DNA of 64,000 nt from an uncultured Candidatus Nemicrothrix sp. (GTDB lineage Bacteria > Actinomycetota > Acidimicrobiia > Acidimicrobiales > UBA8592): assembly GCA_913046155.1 (NCBI GenBank), contig CAJWRY010000002.1, forward strand, positions 6,555 to 70,554, read 5' to 3'. How positions within the stretch are numbered: position 1 is the stretch's first letter; each line of letters starts with the position of its first letter. The notes beneath the pieces are model-generated. The model searched no databases. It was not told where the DNA came from and saw only the letters and a list, made by a program, of their open reading frames with translations. Positions 9,208 to 16,814 of the stretch are shown piece after piece. The translations under genes and the position numbers were made by a program.

Positions 9208-9580
9208 GAAACTAGTGGGCTTGAGGGATCTGCATACTACAGTCGCTTTTTTGCTTATCTTTATGAATGCAATAGCAGGAGTTTGGGGAATCCTCCTTGA
9301 CAGGGAAAGTATTAAATCAACACGATTTTTCTGGATAGCTATAGTGGCTGCTCAAATTATTGTCTTTGCGCAAGCAATTGTAGGAGTCGCACTACAGTCA
9401 AAAGAAGATATAGAACCAGATGATTTCCATTATCTATATGGATTTTCGATGATCATTGCTATCGCTATTCTATATGGCTACCGAAATACCATCGGAAACA
9501 AAAAATTCTTACTCTACGGATTAGGGAGTTTATTCATAATGGGGCTGGGGATCAGGGCTATGTTTCTAGGAACAACATAG
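9185..9580 (+). CDS. Small four-helix membrane protein, function unknown
   Basis: Up to 131 residues with four hydrophobic segments (about 19-38, 47-68, 86-101 and 108-127). Histidines sit at the start of segment one (LRDLHTTVAF) and of segment three (DDFHYLYGFSM), a placement that could bind haem or metal, but I do not recognise a characterised family. The start is uncertain: TTG 9185 would overlap the MhuD-like gene by 23 nt, while GTG 9215 would give 121 residues and no overlap. Its position right after a haem oxygenase gene hints at a link to haem or iron. That is inference from neighbourhood only. Confidence 0.7.
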   Translation: MLLKKAIEKLVGLRDLHTTVAFLLIFMNAIAGVWGILLDRESIKSTRFFWIAIVAAQIIVFAQAIVGVALQSKEDIEPDDFHYLYGFSMIIAIAILYGYRNTIGNKKFLLYGLGSLFIMGLGIRAMFLGTT

Positions 9581-9628
9581 AAATGTAAGATAGAGAATAA
9601 TTATGAACAGTTGTTTTGGAGAGTTAGA

Positions 9629-10645
9629 TTGAGCAACTATGTCTTGGTGACTGGAGGCGCAGGGTATATCGGAAGTCATTCCGTACTGGCACTAATGGAA
9701 GCGGGTTATGACCCAATAGTGCTTGATGATTTTTCCAACTCATCGAAAGAGTCCATTAGCGGTATCAAAAAGATATATGGGGCCGGCCCTGTCGTCATTG
9801 AAGGTGATACTGGTAATTCATCGCTGCTAATGGATATTTTCTCAAGTTATGACGTAAATTCGGTGCTTCACTTTTCCGGACTTAAGTCGGTTGAAGAGTC
9901 AATGGCCGATCCGCTGAGATATTATTCTGAAAATGTTGGATCCTCTCTGTCTCTTCTGCGGACAATGCAAGAAGCCAACATTCAGACAATTATCTTCTCT
10001 TCGTCAGCAACTGTCTATGACCCTGAAAGCCAAGTACCTTACACAGAAAATTCACCTACTAATCCTATAAACCCCTACGGACATACCAAATTGTGTGTTG
10101 AGCAGATTCTTCATGGGCTTGCAAGTTCCAATCCAGAGTGGAAGGTAGGCATACTGCGCTATTTTAACCCTGTCGGAGCTCATCCATCTGGCCATATCGG
10201 AGAGGACCCAAAGCAAAAGCCCAATAATCTGATGCCATTAGTTATGCAAACTGCCGTAGGTCGGATGGAAAAACTCCTAATATATGGAGATGACTATGAC
10301 ACTCCAGATGGCACGTGCATCCGGGATTATATCCATGTCTTGGATTTGGCTAGAGGGCATCTATCAGCTTTAACGTATCTAGAAAGACATCAAGGGCTTC
10401 ATATATGGAACTTAGGTACGGGGAAGGGAACTTCTGTCCAAGAGCTCATAGACAAGGCTAGAGAAGTTACTGGAGCTGTCATAAACACAGAAATTACGTT
10501 CAGGCGTCTTGGCGATAGTCCTGAAGCGGTCGCTGATCCAAAGAAAGCAAAAAGCGAGCTGTCTTGGCATCCAGAATACTCAATTGGGAATATGTGCGCT
10601 GATCACTGGAATTGGCAACGTCAAAATCCAGATGGGTATCAATAG
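9629..10645 (+). CDS. galE: UDP-glucose 4-epimerase
   Basis: Interconverts UDP-glucose and UDP-galactose in the Leloir pathway and for cell-surface sugars; cytosolic short-chain-dehydrogenase fold. The NAD-binding GGAGYIGSH is at 9-17, the catalytic SSSATVYD with Ser124-126 and Tyr150-xxx-Lys154 follow, and the RYFNPVGAHPSG region is typical of GalE. Starting at TTG 9629 gives 338 residues, exactly the common GalE length, with GGAGAG at 9618-9623 as SD; an upstream TTG at 9611 would add six unlikely residues. The stop codon overlaps that of the convergent lactone oxidase by 7 bp. Confidence 0.95.
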   Translation: MSNYVLVTGGAGYIGSHSVLALMEAGYDPIVLDDFSNSSKESISGIKKIYGAGPVVIEGDTGNSSLLMDIFSSYDVNSVLHFSGLKSVEESMADPLRYYSENVGSSLSLLRTMQEANIQTIIFSSSATVYDPESQVPYTENSPTNPINPYGHTKLCVEQILHGLASSNPEWKVGILRYFNPVGAHPSGHIGEDPKQKPNNLMPLVMQTAVGRMEKLLIYGDDYDTPDGTCIRDYIHVLDLARGHLSALTYLERHQGLHIWNLGTGKGTSVQELIDKAREVTGAVINTEITFRRLGDSPEAVADPKKAKSELSWHPEYSIGNMCADHWNWQRQNPDGYQ

Positions 10646-11937
10646 CCCAAAACGCGTTCAAGATAAGGGTTTGTAAAATGACCATCTGGGTCTAAGGTCT
10701 CTCTAGTTTCAGCAAATTCAGTCCACCTCGGATACAGCTTTGCTAATTTCGTTGAATCAAGATTATGTAGTTTCCCCCAATGAGGCCGTCCATTAAATTT
10801 TTCCATTATGTTTTCAATCTTTGTGAAAAAATCTTTTGAGTTTGCTCGGTTATACAGATGGACTGCAATAAAGCCTGTCTTTCTTTCACTAGCCATTGAA
10901 AGGGGAATGTTATCTGCACATAAGGTTCTGACTTCAACTGGAAATGTAACTGGAAAGCTAAGTCCTTCAATAAAACGCCGGACCTCATCAAAAGCATCAA
11001 AGAGATATTCTCTTGGAACTGAGTACTCCATTTCAAGAAATTTCACTCTTCGTTTTGAGCAAAAGACTTTATAGCTAGCATCTATGCGCTCTGGTCGGAC
11101 ATTTTCTTTAATGAGGTTATTCATTGTCCGGTTTACGCTATTTGGAAACTGTAACCAGAACTGATTCAAAAGACTAAAGCCAAAGTTTCGTATGACCTCA
11201 TCGGTCACAAATGAGGACAATTTATTCGTTCTCGTATTAGCGGATGCAACTTTATTGCAGATTTTAATTTCTGCAAGCTCAGTATGTGGGAACCAAAAGA
11301 ACTCAACAAAGTCTGCGTTCAATTCCTCAATTTTGAATCGAGATATAATTTCAGGCAATTTTGCAGTGAACTCAAGAATCCTCAAGCTAAATGCTGGGAC
11401 ACACTGAAGTGTGACTGAGGTTATTATTCCCAATGCGCCTAAGGAAACTTTGGCTGGTCCTAAAAGCTCGGAGTTTCTTGATTCAGAGATCTCTATAACA
11501 GTCCCATCCCCAGTAGCAATTCTGATACCGATAATGGCAGAACTTATTGAGTTATATTCAATACCAGTCCCATGTGTGCCAGTAGCAATAGCTCCAGCGA
11601 GACTCTGCGTGTCAATATCGCCAAGGTTTGGAAGAGCAAAACCTATTTTATGTAACTCTCGATTTAAATCTGAGATGGTTATTCCAGCACCTACAGTAAC
11701 CTGCAGCTTTTCTCTGTCAATGTTAGTAATGCGATTCATTGACTCTAATGAAACTAAGAATCCATCAGTTAATCCGATAGAGCTAAAGCTGTGCCCGTTT
11801 CCTATTGGCCTAACTTTAAGTCTTTTAGCCACTCCTAGGCTTACAATCTCAGTAATTTCAGCTTCTGATTTAGGCCTGAAGATTTTGTGCGGGTTGGAGT
11901 ATTGGTTTCTAGCCCAATTAGTCCACTTTGTAGGCAA
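10639..11937 (-). CDS. FAD-linked sugar-1,4-lactone oxidase (D-arabinono/L-gulono-lactone oxidase family)
   Basis: A 432-residue flavoprotein of the vanillyl-alcohol-oxidase fold. The N-terminal FAD domain shows RPIGNGHSFS (residues 43-52, the loop that can carry covalent flavin) and TGTHGTG. The C-terminal ALO domain ends with the family mark HWGKLHNL and a DPDGHFTNPYL terminus. Members oxidise aldono-1,4-lactones or sugar alcohols; the exact substrate cannot be set here. The TTG start is supported by AAGGAG (minus strand, 11944-11949) at 6-nt spacing. It is the last gene of a minus-strand run pckA - aldolase-like - oxidase and converges with galE, overlapping its stop. Confidence 0.85.
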   Translation of the reverse strand: MPTKWTNWARNQYSNPHKIFRPKSEAEITEIVSLGVAKRLKVRPIGNGHSFSSIGLTDGFLVSLESMNRITNIDREKLQVTVGAGITISDLNRELHKIGFALPNLGDIDTQSLAGAIATGTHGTGIEYNSISSAIIGIRIATGDGTVIEISESRNSELLGPAKVSLGALGIITSVTLQCVPAFSLRILEFTAKLPEIISRFKIEELNADFVEFFWFPHTELAEIKICNKVASANTRTNKLSSFVTDEVIRNFGFSLLNQFWLQFPNSVNRTMNNLIKENVRPERIDASYKVFCSKRRVKFLEMEYSVPREYLFDAFDEVRRFIEGLSFPVTFPVEVRTLCADNIPLSMASERKTGFIAVHLYNRANSKDFFTKIENIMEKFNGRPHWGKLHNLDSTKLAKLYPRWTEFAETRETLDPDGHFTNPYLERVLGY

Positions 11938-11975
11938 AGGGTACTCCTTGAATCAACGTCGTCAATATATTGCAA

Positions 11976-12992
11976 TTACCAGCCACGAAGATCCACCTTC
12001 CAATCTCCATTGATATAACCTTCCTGTAAACAAACTAATCTTGGATGTTTAGCAATAGTAGGGTCTACATGAGGAACACGTAGGTGGACCACATCTCCAA
12101 CTTTAAATGCGAATTCGTCACTTAGCTCTGTTGGCAGGATAGTTGAGTGCTCATCAGAGTAGAATTCAATGACACCGTCTTTAAGCTTGGGCTTTCCATA
12201 ATCTGTTGCAAAGGATTTCACTCCGGCATCACAGACTGCTCTCCTTTGTTTTTTTTCGATAGAAATTATTGTTGAAACTATCGTCAGGCTCTCTTCGAAG
12301 GGGAGATCTACGGAGGAGTATCGGGTATCCATAAACAAAAAAGATCCTGCTTGAATTTCTGTTGCTAGTTCATTAAGGTCAAAAGTCCCTGTGCCACCAG
12401 CAGAGATAATGTCACCTCCCGTAATTGAGTGGGCCTCCTGTAACACTTGCATGGCTTTATCAACACCTTCTCTTCGATCAGCTCTGTCTGGGGTAAACAT
12501 TAAATGCCCCTCATATCCCATAACACCCTGAACATTTAGGCCTTTTCGCCGAGCATACGCTGAAAGAGCTTGTACTTCTTCCAAGTCACAACCACATCTA
12601 GGTAATCCAACGTTTACATCGATCAGCACGTTGCGGATACCTCCTTCCTTCGCAGCATCTATCGTTTCAGAAGAATCTACGGCAACGATTACCGAAGCAC
12701 CGTGATCAACCAAAGATCGAAGTCTAGAAGCATTCAACGTTTCATTGGCGAGTAAAAGATCATCACCTAGACCGTTAGCTGCTAATCCTTCAAGTTCTTT
12801 GATCGTCGCACAACAGAAACCTGAATAGCCACCCTGCTTAAGTATTCCAGCGATATCGGTTGATTTGAAAGCCTTAACATGTGGCCGTAATGAGGAACCT
12901 GGCCTGACGGACTGCATGATCTCAAGATTTCTTTGAAAGATTTCAAGATCGACAGCCAAGTATGGTGTCTGAAGGTCATTTAATTTCCGCAC
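11976..12992 (-). CDS. PLP-dependent D-threonine aldolase-like enzyme (alanine racemase-fold, DSD1 family)
   Basis: A 338-residue fold-III PLP enzyme. The PLP lysine is Lys40 in RPHVKAFKS, at the expected place near the N terminus. The C-terminal metal site reads PHVDPT (His308-x-Asp310). In this family bacterial D-threonine aldolases bind their divalent metal through His-x-Asp, while D-serine dehydratases use His-x-Cys, so the sequence favours an aldolase cleaving D-3-hydroxyamino acids to glycine plus an aldehyde. The substrate remains a guess. The start is GTG with only a weak SD; pckA ends 18 bp upstream, so co-transcription is likely. Confidence 0.78.
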   Translation of the reverse strand: MRKLNDLQTPYLAVDLEIFQRNLEIMQSVRPGSSLRPHVKAFKSTDIAGILKQGGYSGFCCATIKELEGLAANGLGDDLLLANETLNASRLRSLVDHGASVIVAVDSSETIDAAKEGGIRNVLIDVNVGLPRCGCDLEEVQALSAYARRKGLNVQGVMGYEGHLMFTPDRADRREGVDKAMQVLQEAHSITGGDIISAGGTGTFDLNELATEIQAGSFLFMDTRYSSVDLPFEESLTIVSTIISIEKKQRRAVCDAGVKSFATDYGKPKLKDGVIEFYSDEHSTILPTELSDEFAFKVGDVVHLRVPHVDPTIAKHPRLVCLQEGYINGDWKVDLRGW

Positions 12993-13010
12993 GTGGCGAG
13001 AATACTCAAG

Positions 13011-14681
13011 TTACATAACAGCTGCAATGCCTAGGTCGGCAAAGTTTTTCTCCTTGTAGTTATCTCTAAACATTTCGCGAAGTTTACTTGCTTGCTCATC
13101 ATATTCTGACGGGTCATCCCAAGTCTCTCTGGGGTTCAAAATCTCGTCGGGGACTCCTTCGCAACTGGTTGGCATACGCAAATTCAGAATTGGTTGGGTG
13201 ACCAGAGCGCTTTCGTCAAAGTCTCCAGAAAGCGCTGCGTTCAGTAAGGTCCTAGTGTGTTTGAGGGACATTCTGCTACCGACTCCGTGCGGGCCGCCAG
13301 TCCAACCAGTATTGAGAAGAATACATCTTGTATCGTGCTCAGACATTCGCTTTGCGAGAAGTTCAGCATAAACACTCGGTTTCTGCGACATAAACGGGCC
13401 TCCGAAACACGCTGAGAACGTTGCCTCGGGTTTTGTGACACCTACTTCCGTACCCGCGAGTTTTGATGTGAAACCAGTCACGAAATGATACATAACTTCA
13501 TCTGGACTAAGAATAGATACCGGAGGCAATACCCCGAAAGCATCAGCAGTAAGCAAGACAATGGTCTTCGGATGAGGACCAGCTGCCCCAGTCGCAACGC
13601 CAGGATTACAGGTCAAAGGGTACGCAAAACGAGTATTTTCAGTTCTAGAACCGTCAAATAAATCAAATTCCTGGGGGTTTGTCTGCTCAACGGGCTTTCC
13701 TGCCAACGGGGGCACGTTTTCAATCAGAGTTCCTTTCATGCTTAATGCTGCAGCAATTACCGGTTCAGCGTCCTTATCAAGATCAATAAGCTTTGCATAA
13801 CAACCATCCTCAAAGTTTGAAACTCCTAAATCAGTCCAAACATGTTCATCATCTCCGATCAGCAGACGATCAGGGTCCGCAGACAACGTGGTCTTTCCCG
13901 TTCCGGAAAGGCCAAATAGGATAGCACTGTCATCATCTGAGCCTACATTTGCAGAACAGTGCATTGAGAGTTGTCCTTTGCTTGGTAGGACATAATTCAT
14001 AACAGTAAACATCGTCTTCTTGTTAACTCCACAGTAGTCTGCGGGTCCTACCACTAAAGCTACGCGATTAACGATGTCCATAATGACTGCACGGTTTGAC
14101 TTAGTTTGATCCCTTTCAGGATCAGCAATAAACGAAGGCACATTTAAGATGGTCCACCCAGTTTCCGGCCGGTCGCTGTCATCACGAACTTCTTTTGGGA
14201 ACATAATGTTGCAGAAATACGCATGTGTTGCGTATTCGCCAACAAATCTATAAGGTTCAGCAAACTCCGTATCCCAACCACAAAAGACATCCGTTACGTA
14301 GAGGCTGCCTTGTTTGTTATTCAAATAACTAACGACACGTTCTAGAAGATCATCAAATGCTTTCGGGTCAAATCTTTCAAAACCATCTTTCCACCAAACC
14401 GTATCCTCCACTTCAGGCCTCGCAACAGCGAAGGTATCCTTCACAGGGCGTCCGGTGCAGTCTGGGTCACTGTAATAGACAAGTGGGCCATCTATCCCTA
14501 AAGCAGTTGGAAATGCTTTTTGCTGATTGGTATCCCCATCGGGGGAGACGCGACCCTTGTCATTCTCAATAGCTGCATAAAAGAGTTCATCTTGAGTTAA
14601 CCCATAATGAAGGGTCACATTTTTAATACCGAATTGTTGCGATAGTGCTTCTTCGATCTTACTTTGGGGGTGATCTGTCAT
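13011..14681 (-). CDS. pckA: Phosphoenolpyruvate carboxykinase (ATP)
   Basis: Gluconeogenic enzyme turning oxaloacetate and ATP into PEP and CO2. The 556 residues show the ATP-type signature: CGWDTEF, YRFVGEYATHAYFCNIMF, the P-loop GLSGTGKTT at 257-265, and LIGDDEHVW just after it. The RFAYPLTCNPG segment is also canonical. Loop 216-222 reads YCGVNKK where many ATP-PEPCKs have YGGEIKK, but the lysines are kept. Most actinobacteria use the unrelated GTP-dependent enzyme, so the ATP form is worth noting. The ATG start follows a GAGG SD. The gene lies between the cold-shock-like gene (22 bp upstream) and the aldolase-like gene. Confidence 0.95.
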   Translation of the reverse strand: MTDHPQSKIEEALSQQFGIKNVTLHYGLTQDELFYAAIENDKGRVSPDGDTNQQKAFPTALGIDGPLVYYSDPDCTGRPVKDTFAVARPEVEDTVWWKDGFERFDPKAFDDLLERVVSYLNNKQGSLYVTDVFCGWDTEFAEPYRFVGEYATHAYFCNIMFPKEVRDDSDRPETGWTILNVPSFIADPERDQTKSNRAVIMDIVNRVALVVGPADYCGVNKKTMFTVMNYVLPSKGQLSMHCSANVGSDDDSAILFGLSGTGKTTLSADPDRLLIGDDEHVWTDLGVSNFEDGCYAKLIDLDKDAEPVIAAALSMKGTLIENVPPLAGKPVEQTNPQEFDLFDGSRTENTRFAYPLTCNPGVATGAAGPHPKTIVLLTADAFGVLPPVSILSPDEVMYHFVTGFTSKLAGTEVGVTKPEATFSACFGGPFMSQKPSVYAELLAKRMSEHDTRCILLNTGWTGGPHGVGSRMSLKHTRTLLNAALSGDFDESALVTQPILNLRMPTSCEGVPDEILNPRETWDDPSEYDEQASKLREMFRDNYKEKNFADLGIAAVM

Positions 14682-14703
14682 CTATTGACCTCGTAATCAA
14701 ACT

Positions 14704-14931
14704 CTATTGTAGGAAATCTGGAGTTCCCATATCCACTTCGGAGCCTAAGCGCAAATTAGTGGCCATTCCTGATTCATTGAGTTCAAAAATGACACGTTGT
14801 CCTTGCCGTAGCATGCGAAAAATAGAACCATCAAGGGCATCAGGCGAGAGCTCATATTCAGTAAAATTACGCTCAGACATAACGACACCATCTTTAGTTC
14901 CCGGATCGTATGACTTAATGACTCCCTGCAC
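14704..14931 (-). CDS. Small cold-shock-domain-like protein
   Basis: A 75-residue soluble protein. The start GVIKSYDPGTKDGVVMSE, then a middle insertion and GQRVIFELNESGMATNL, follow the strand pattern of a cold-shock (OB-fold) domain: the glycine-lysine opening, a central G-V strand and the late V-x-F strand. The aromatic RNP1 and RNP2 residues are largely missing, so nucleic-acid binding is not assured. The GTG start is well supported by AAGGAG (minus strand, 14937-14942) at 5-nt spacing, and a good promoter lies further upstream. It heads the minus-strand run ending at 10639, with pckA 22 bp downstream. Confidence 0.65.
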   Translation of the reverse strand: MQGVIKSYDPGTKDGVVMSERNFTEYELSPDALDGSIFRMLRQGQRVIFELNESGMATNLRLGSEVDMGTPDFLQ

Positions 14932-14972
14932 AGTTGCTCCTTAAATAAGATTCAACGTAGTAACAATAACTG

Positions 14973-15000
14973 ACTATATGCAATAGTTGCGAACTGTTAA
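14973..15000 (-). promoter_or_regulatory. Candidate sigma70-type promoter for the cold-shock-like gene and pckA run
   Basis: On the minus strand, -35 TTAACA (15000-14995) and -10 TATAGT (14978-14973) are separated by 16 bp; each matches the consensus at five of six positions. A transcription start near 14966 would give a leader of about 35 nt ending in the AAGGAG ribosome binding site. This is the clearest two-box promoter I see in the window. Confidence 0.5.
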
Positions 15001-15081
15001 AGCTTTTCAAAGATTTAACTAAATTAACCAAAAATGACTATATGTCGTCTTTCGGCCTTAGGAATTAGTAGCATTCCATTC

Positions 15082-16734
15082 GTGGAACAACTCAAATCTT
15101 TCTCGGTTAAACAAGTGCGGGACGTAATCTTAAAATATGATGAATCTCTCAAAAGTTACTGTGAGAATCTTAATTCGTTGAATGTGTACCCTGTGCCTGA
15201 TGGTGATACTGGTACTAACATGTCATTCACTCTGAAGTCGGTTATAGAGGAACTGGATGGCAACGATGACAACCCAGAAGCGCAGTGGGAAGCTATTCGT
15301 CATGGAAGCTTAATGGGAGCTCGCGGTAATTCGGGGGTAATCCTTTCTCAGATTCTTAGAGGGCTAGCCGATAGTTTTTCAAATAAAAACCAAATGGGTA
15401 ATCAAGCCATTGCAGAGGCTTTAACACATGCTTCCGAAGCAGCGTATGCATCTGTGCTAAAGCCTGTTGAGGGAACGATATTAACTGTTTCAAGAGAGAT
15501 TGCTGAGAAGGCGCAAGAACTAGCAAGAAGCGAAATGGCGCTGACGACGTTTTTGTCTCAATTAGTGTCTGCGGGAGAAGATTCATTAAACCGAACTCCA
15601 GATCTACTTCCCGTGCTTAAAGATGCAAATGTCGTCGACGCTGGAGGGGCTGGATACCTCCTCCTTATTCAATGTTTTCTTCATGTCGCTGATGGAACCG
15701 ATATTAAACCCCCCCCTAAAGCAACAGTGAATGTGTCAAGCTTGACTTCACCCAGTGAAACAAATATTGGTGAAAAACCAGACGTCAGTGAGCTACGATA
15801 CGAAGTCATGTTTTTTCTTGACGCCCCTGAATCCAAAATTGATCAATTCAAACTCGAGTGGCAAGACATTGGTGACTCAATTGTCGTTGTGGGCGGTGAC
15901 GGCTTATACAACTGCCACATTCATTCAAACGATATTGGTGAATCTATCGAAGCTGGCATTAGAGCAGGAAGACCATATCAAATAAGAGTTACTGATCTAC
16001 AAGATGAACTTTTTCACGTAGAGGACCACATAGAGGTCGGGGGCGGCAGCGAGATCATCGTTCCTAACCCCAGTGCTGAGAATACTGCGATCATCGCTGT
16101 TGTCGCTGGCAAAGGAATTCAACAAATCTTTGCGTCGATGGGTGTAAACGCAATTGTTGCTGGCGGGCAATCAATGAACCCATCTGTAAAGGATCTACTT
16201 GAAGCTGTAGAAAAGATTCAGGCAGAAGAGGTAGTAATTCTTCCTAACAACAAAAACATTATCCCTGTCTCTGAGCAAGTGGACCACCAAGTCAGTAAGA
16301 ACGTTTTAGTCGTGCCGACGAGAAGCATCCCAGAAGGATTCTCTGCCCTGTTAGCATTTGATCCAGCTGCAGATGCGAAAACAAATTCTCAATCAATGGG
16401 GGCTATGGCTGAGTCAGTTGTAACTGGTGAAATCACCCAAGCAGTTCGTGATAGCGAGACAGATGCAGGCAAAGTAATTAAAGGCGATTGGATCGGCTTG
16501 GACAGAACAGGGGTCATCGTTGCCCGAAAGAGCCTCGCTGATGCAGCTATGGATCTTTTGCAAACACTTATCGGTGACGAACATGAAATAGTCACAATTA
16601 TTGAAGGGGAGGACTGCCCTGAAAAAGTTACAAAAGATCTATTGGCCTGGCTATCTAATGAGAAACCTGAAATTGAAGTGGAAGTACACAGCGGTGGGCA
16701 ACCTTTATATCCATACTATTTTGGTATCGAGTGA
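15082..16734 (+). CDS. DAK2/FakA-like (YloV family) kinase-domain protein
   Basis: A 550-residue protein combining an N-terminal DhaL/DAK2-type ATP-binding domain (LNVYPVPDGDTGTN near 33-46, GARGNSGVILSQ, KPVEGTIL) with a C-terminal DegV-like half (GGDGLYNCHIHSND onwards). In Firmicutes the homologue FakA phosphorylates fatty acids bound to FakB; in actinobacteria the gene sits next to recG as here and its substrate is less clear. No fakB is present in the window. I chose GTG 15082: it gives the same distance to NVYP as the mycobacterial homologue, and a TAGCAT box lies 7 nt upstream. ATG 15034 would add 16 residues. No SD is visible for either. Confidence 0.85.
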   Translation: MEQLKSFSVKQVRDVILKYDESLKSYCENLNSLNVYPVPDGDTGTNMSFTLKSVIEELDGNDDNPEAQWEAIRHGSLMGARGNSGVILSQILRGLADSFSNKNQMGNQAIAEALTHASEAAYASVLKPVEGTILTVSREIAEKAQELARSEMALTTFLSQLVSAGEDSLNRTPDLLPVLKDANVVDAGGAGYLLLIQCFLHVADGTDIKPPPKATVNVSSLTSPSETNIGEKPDVSELRYEVMFFLDAPESKIDQFKLEWQDIGDSIVVVGGDGLYNCHIHSNDIGESIEAGIRAGRPYQIRVTDLQDELFHVEDHIEVGGGSEIIVPNPSAENTAIIAVVAGKGIQQIFASMGVNAIVAGGQSMNPSVKDLLEAVEKIQAEEVVILPNNKNIIPVSEQVDHQVSKNVLVVPTRSIPEGFSALLAFDPAADAKTNSQSMGAMAESVVTGEITQAVRDSETDAGKVIKGDWIGLDRTGVIVARKSLADAAMDLLQTLIGDEHEIVTIIEGEDCPEKVTKDLLAWLSNEKPEIEVEVHSGGQPLYPYYFGIE

Positions 16735-16814
16735 TTCAACGCACACCCTTCAAAGAAGGGGTAAGTGCTAGAATGAAGATAGGAGAACGCCACCTCTTCG
16801 GACTTGAGTGCTAG

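Noticed and set aside
11411..12013. 200-codon plus-strand frame antisense to the lactone oxidase
   Set aside because: The minus-strand frame encodes clear FAD-domain motifs and has an SD; the antisense product shows no recognisable feature.
15034..15081. Upstream ATG adding 16 residues to the FakA-like protein
   Set aside because: The added residues are not typical of the family, and GTG 15082 gives the same spacing to NVYP as in the mycobacterial homologue with a -10-like box upstream.
16746..16760. CCCTTC-AAA-GAAGGG hairpin between the FakA-like gene and recG as terminator
   Set aside because: Only 6 bp with a 3-nt loop and no T-run after it.
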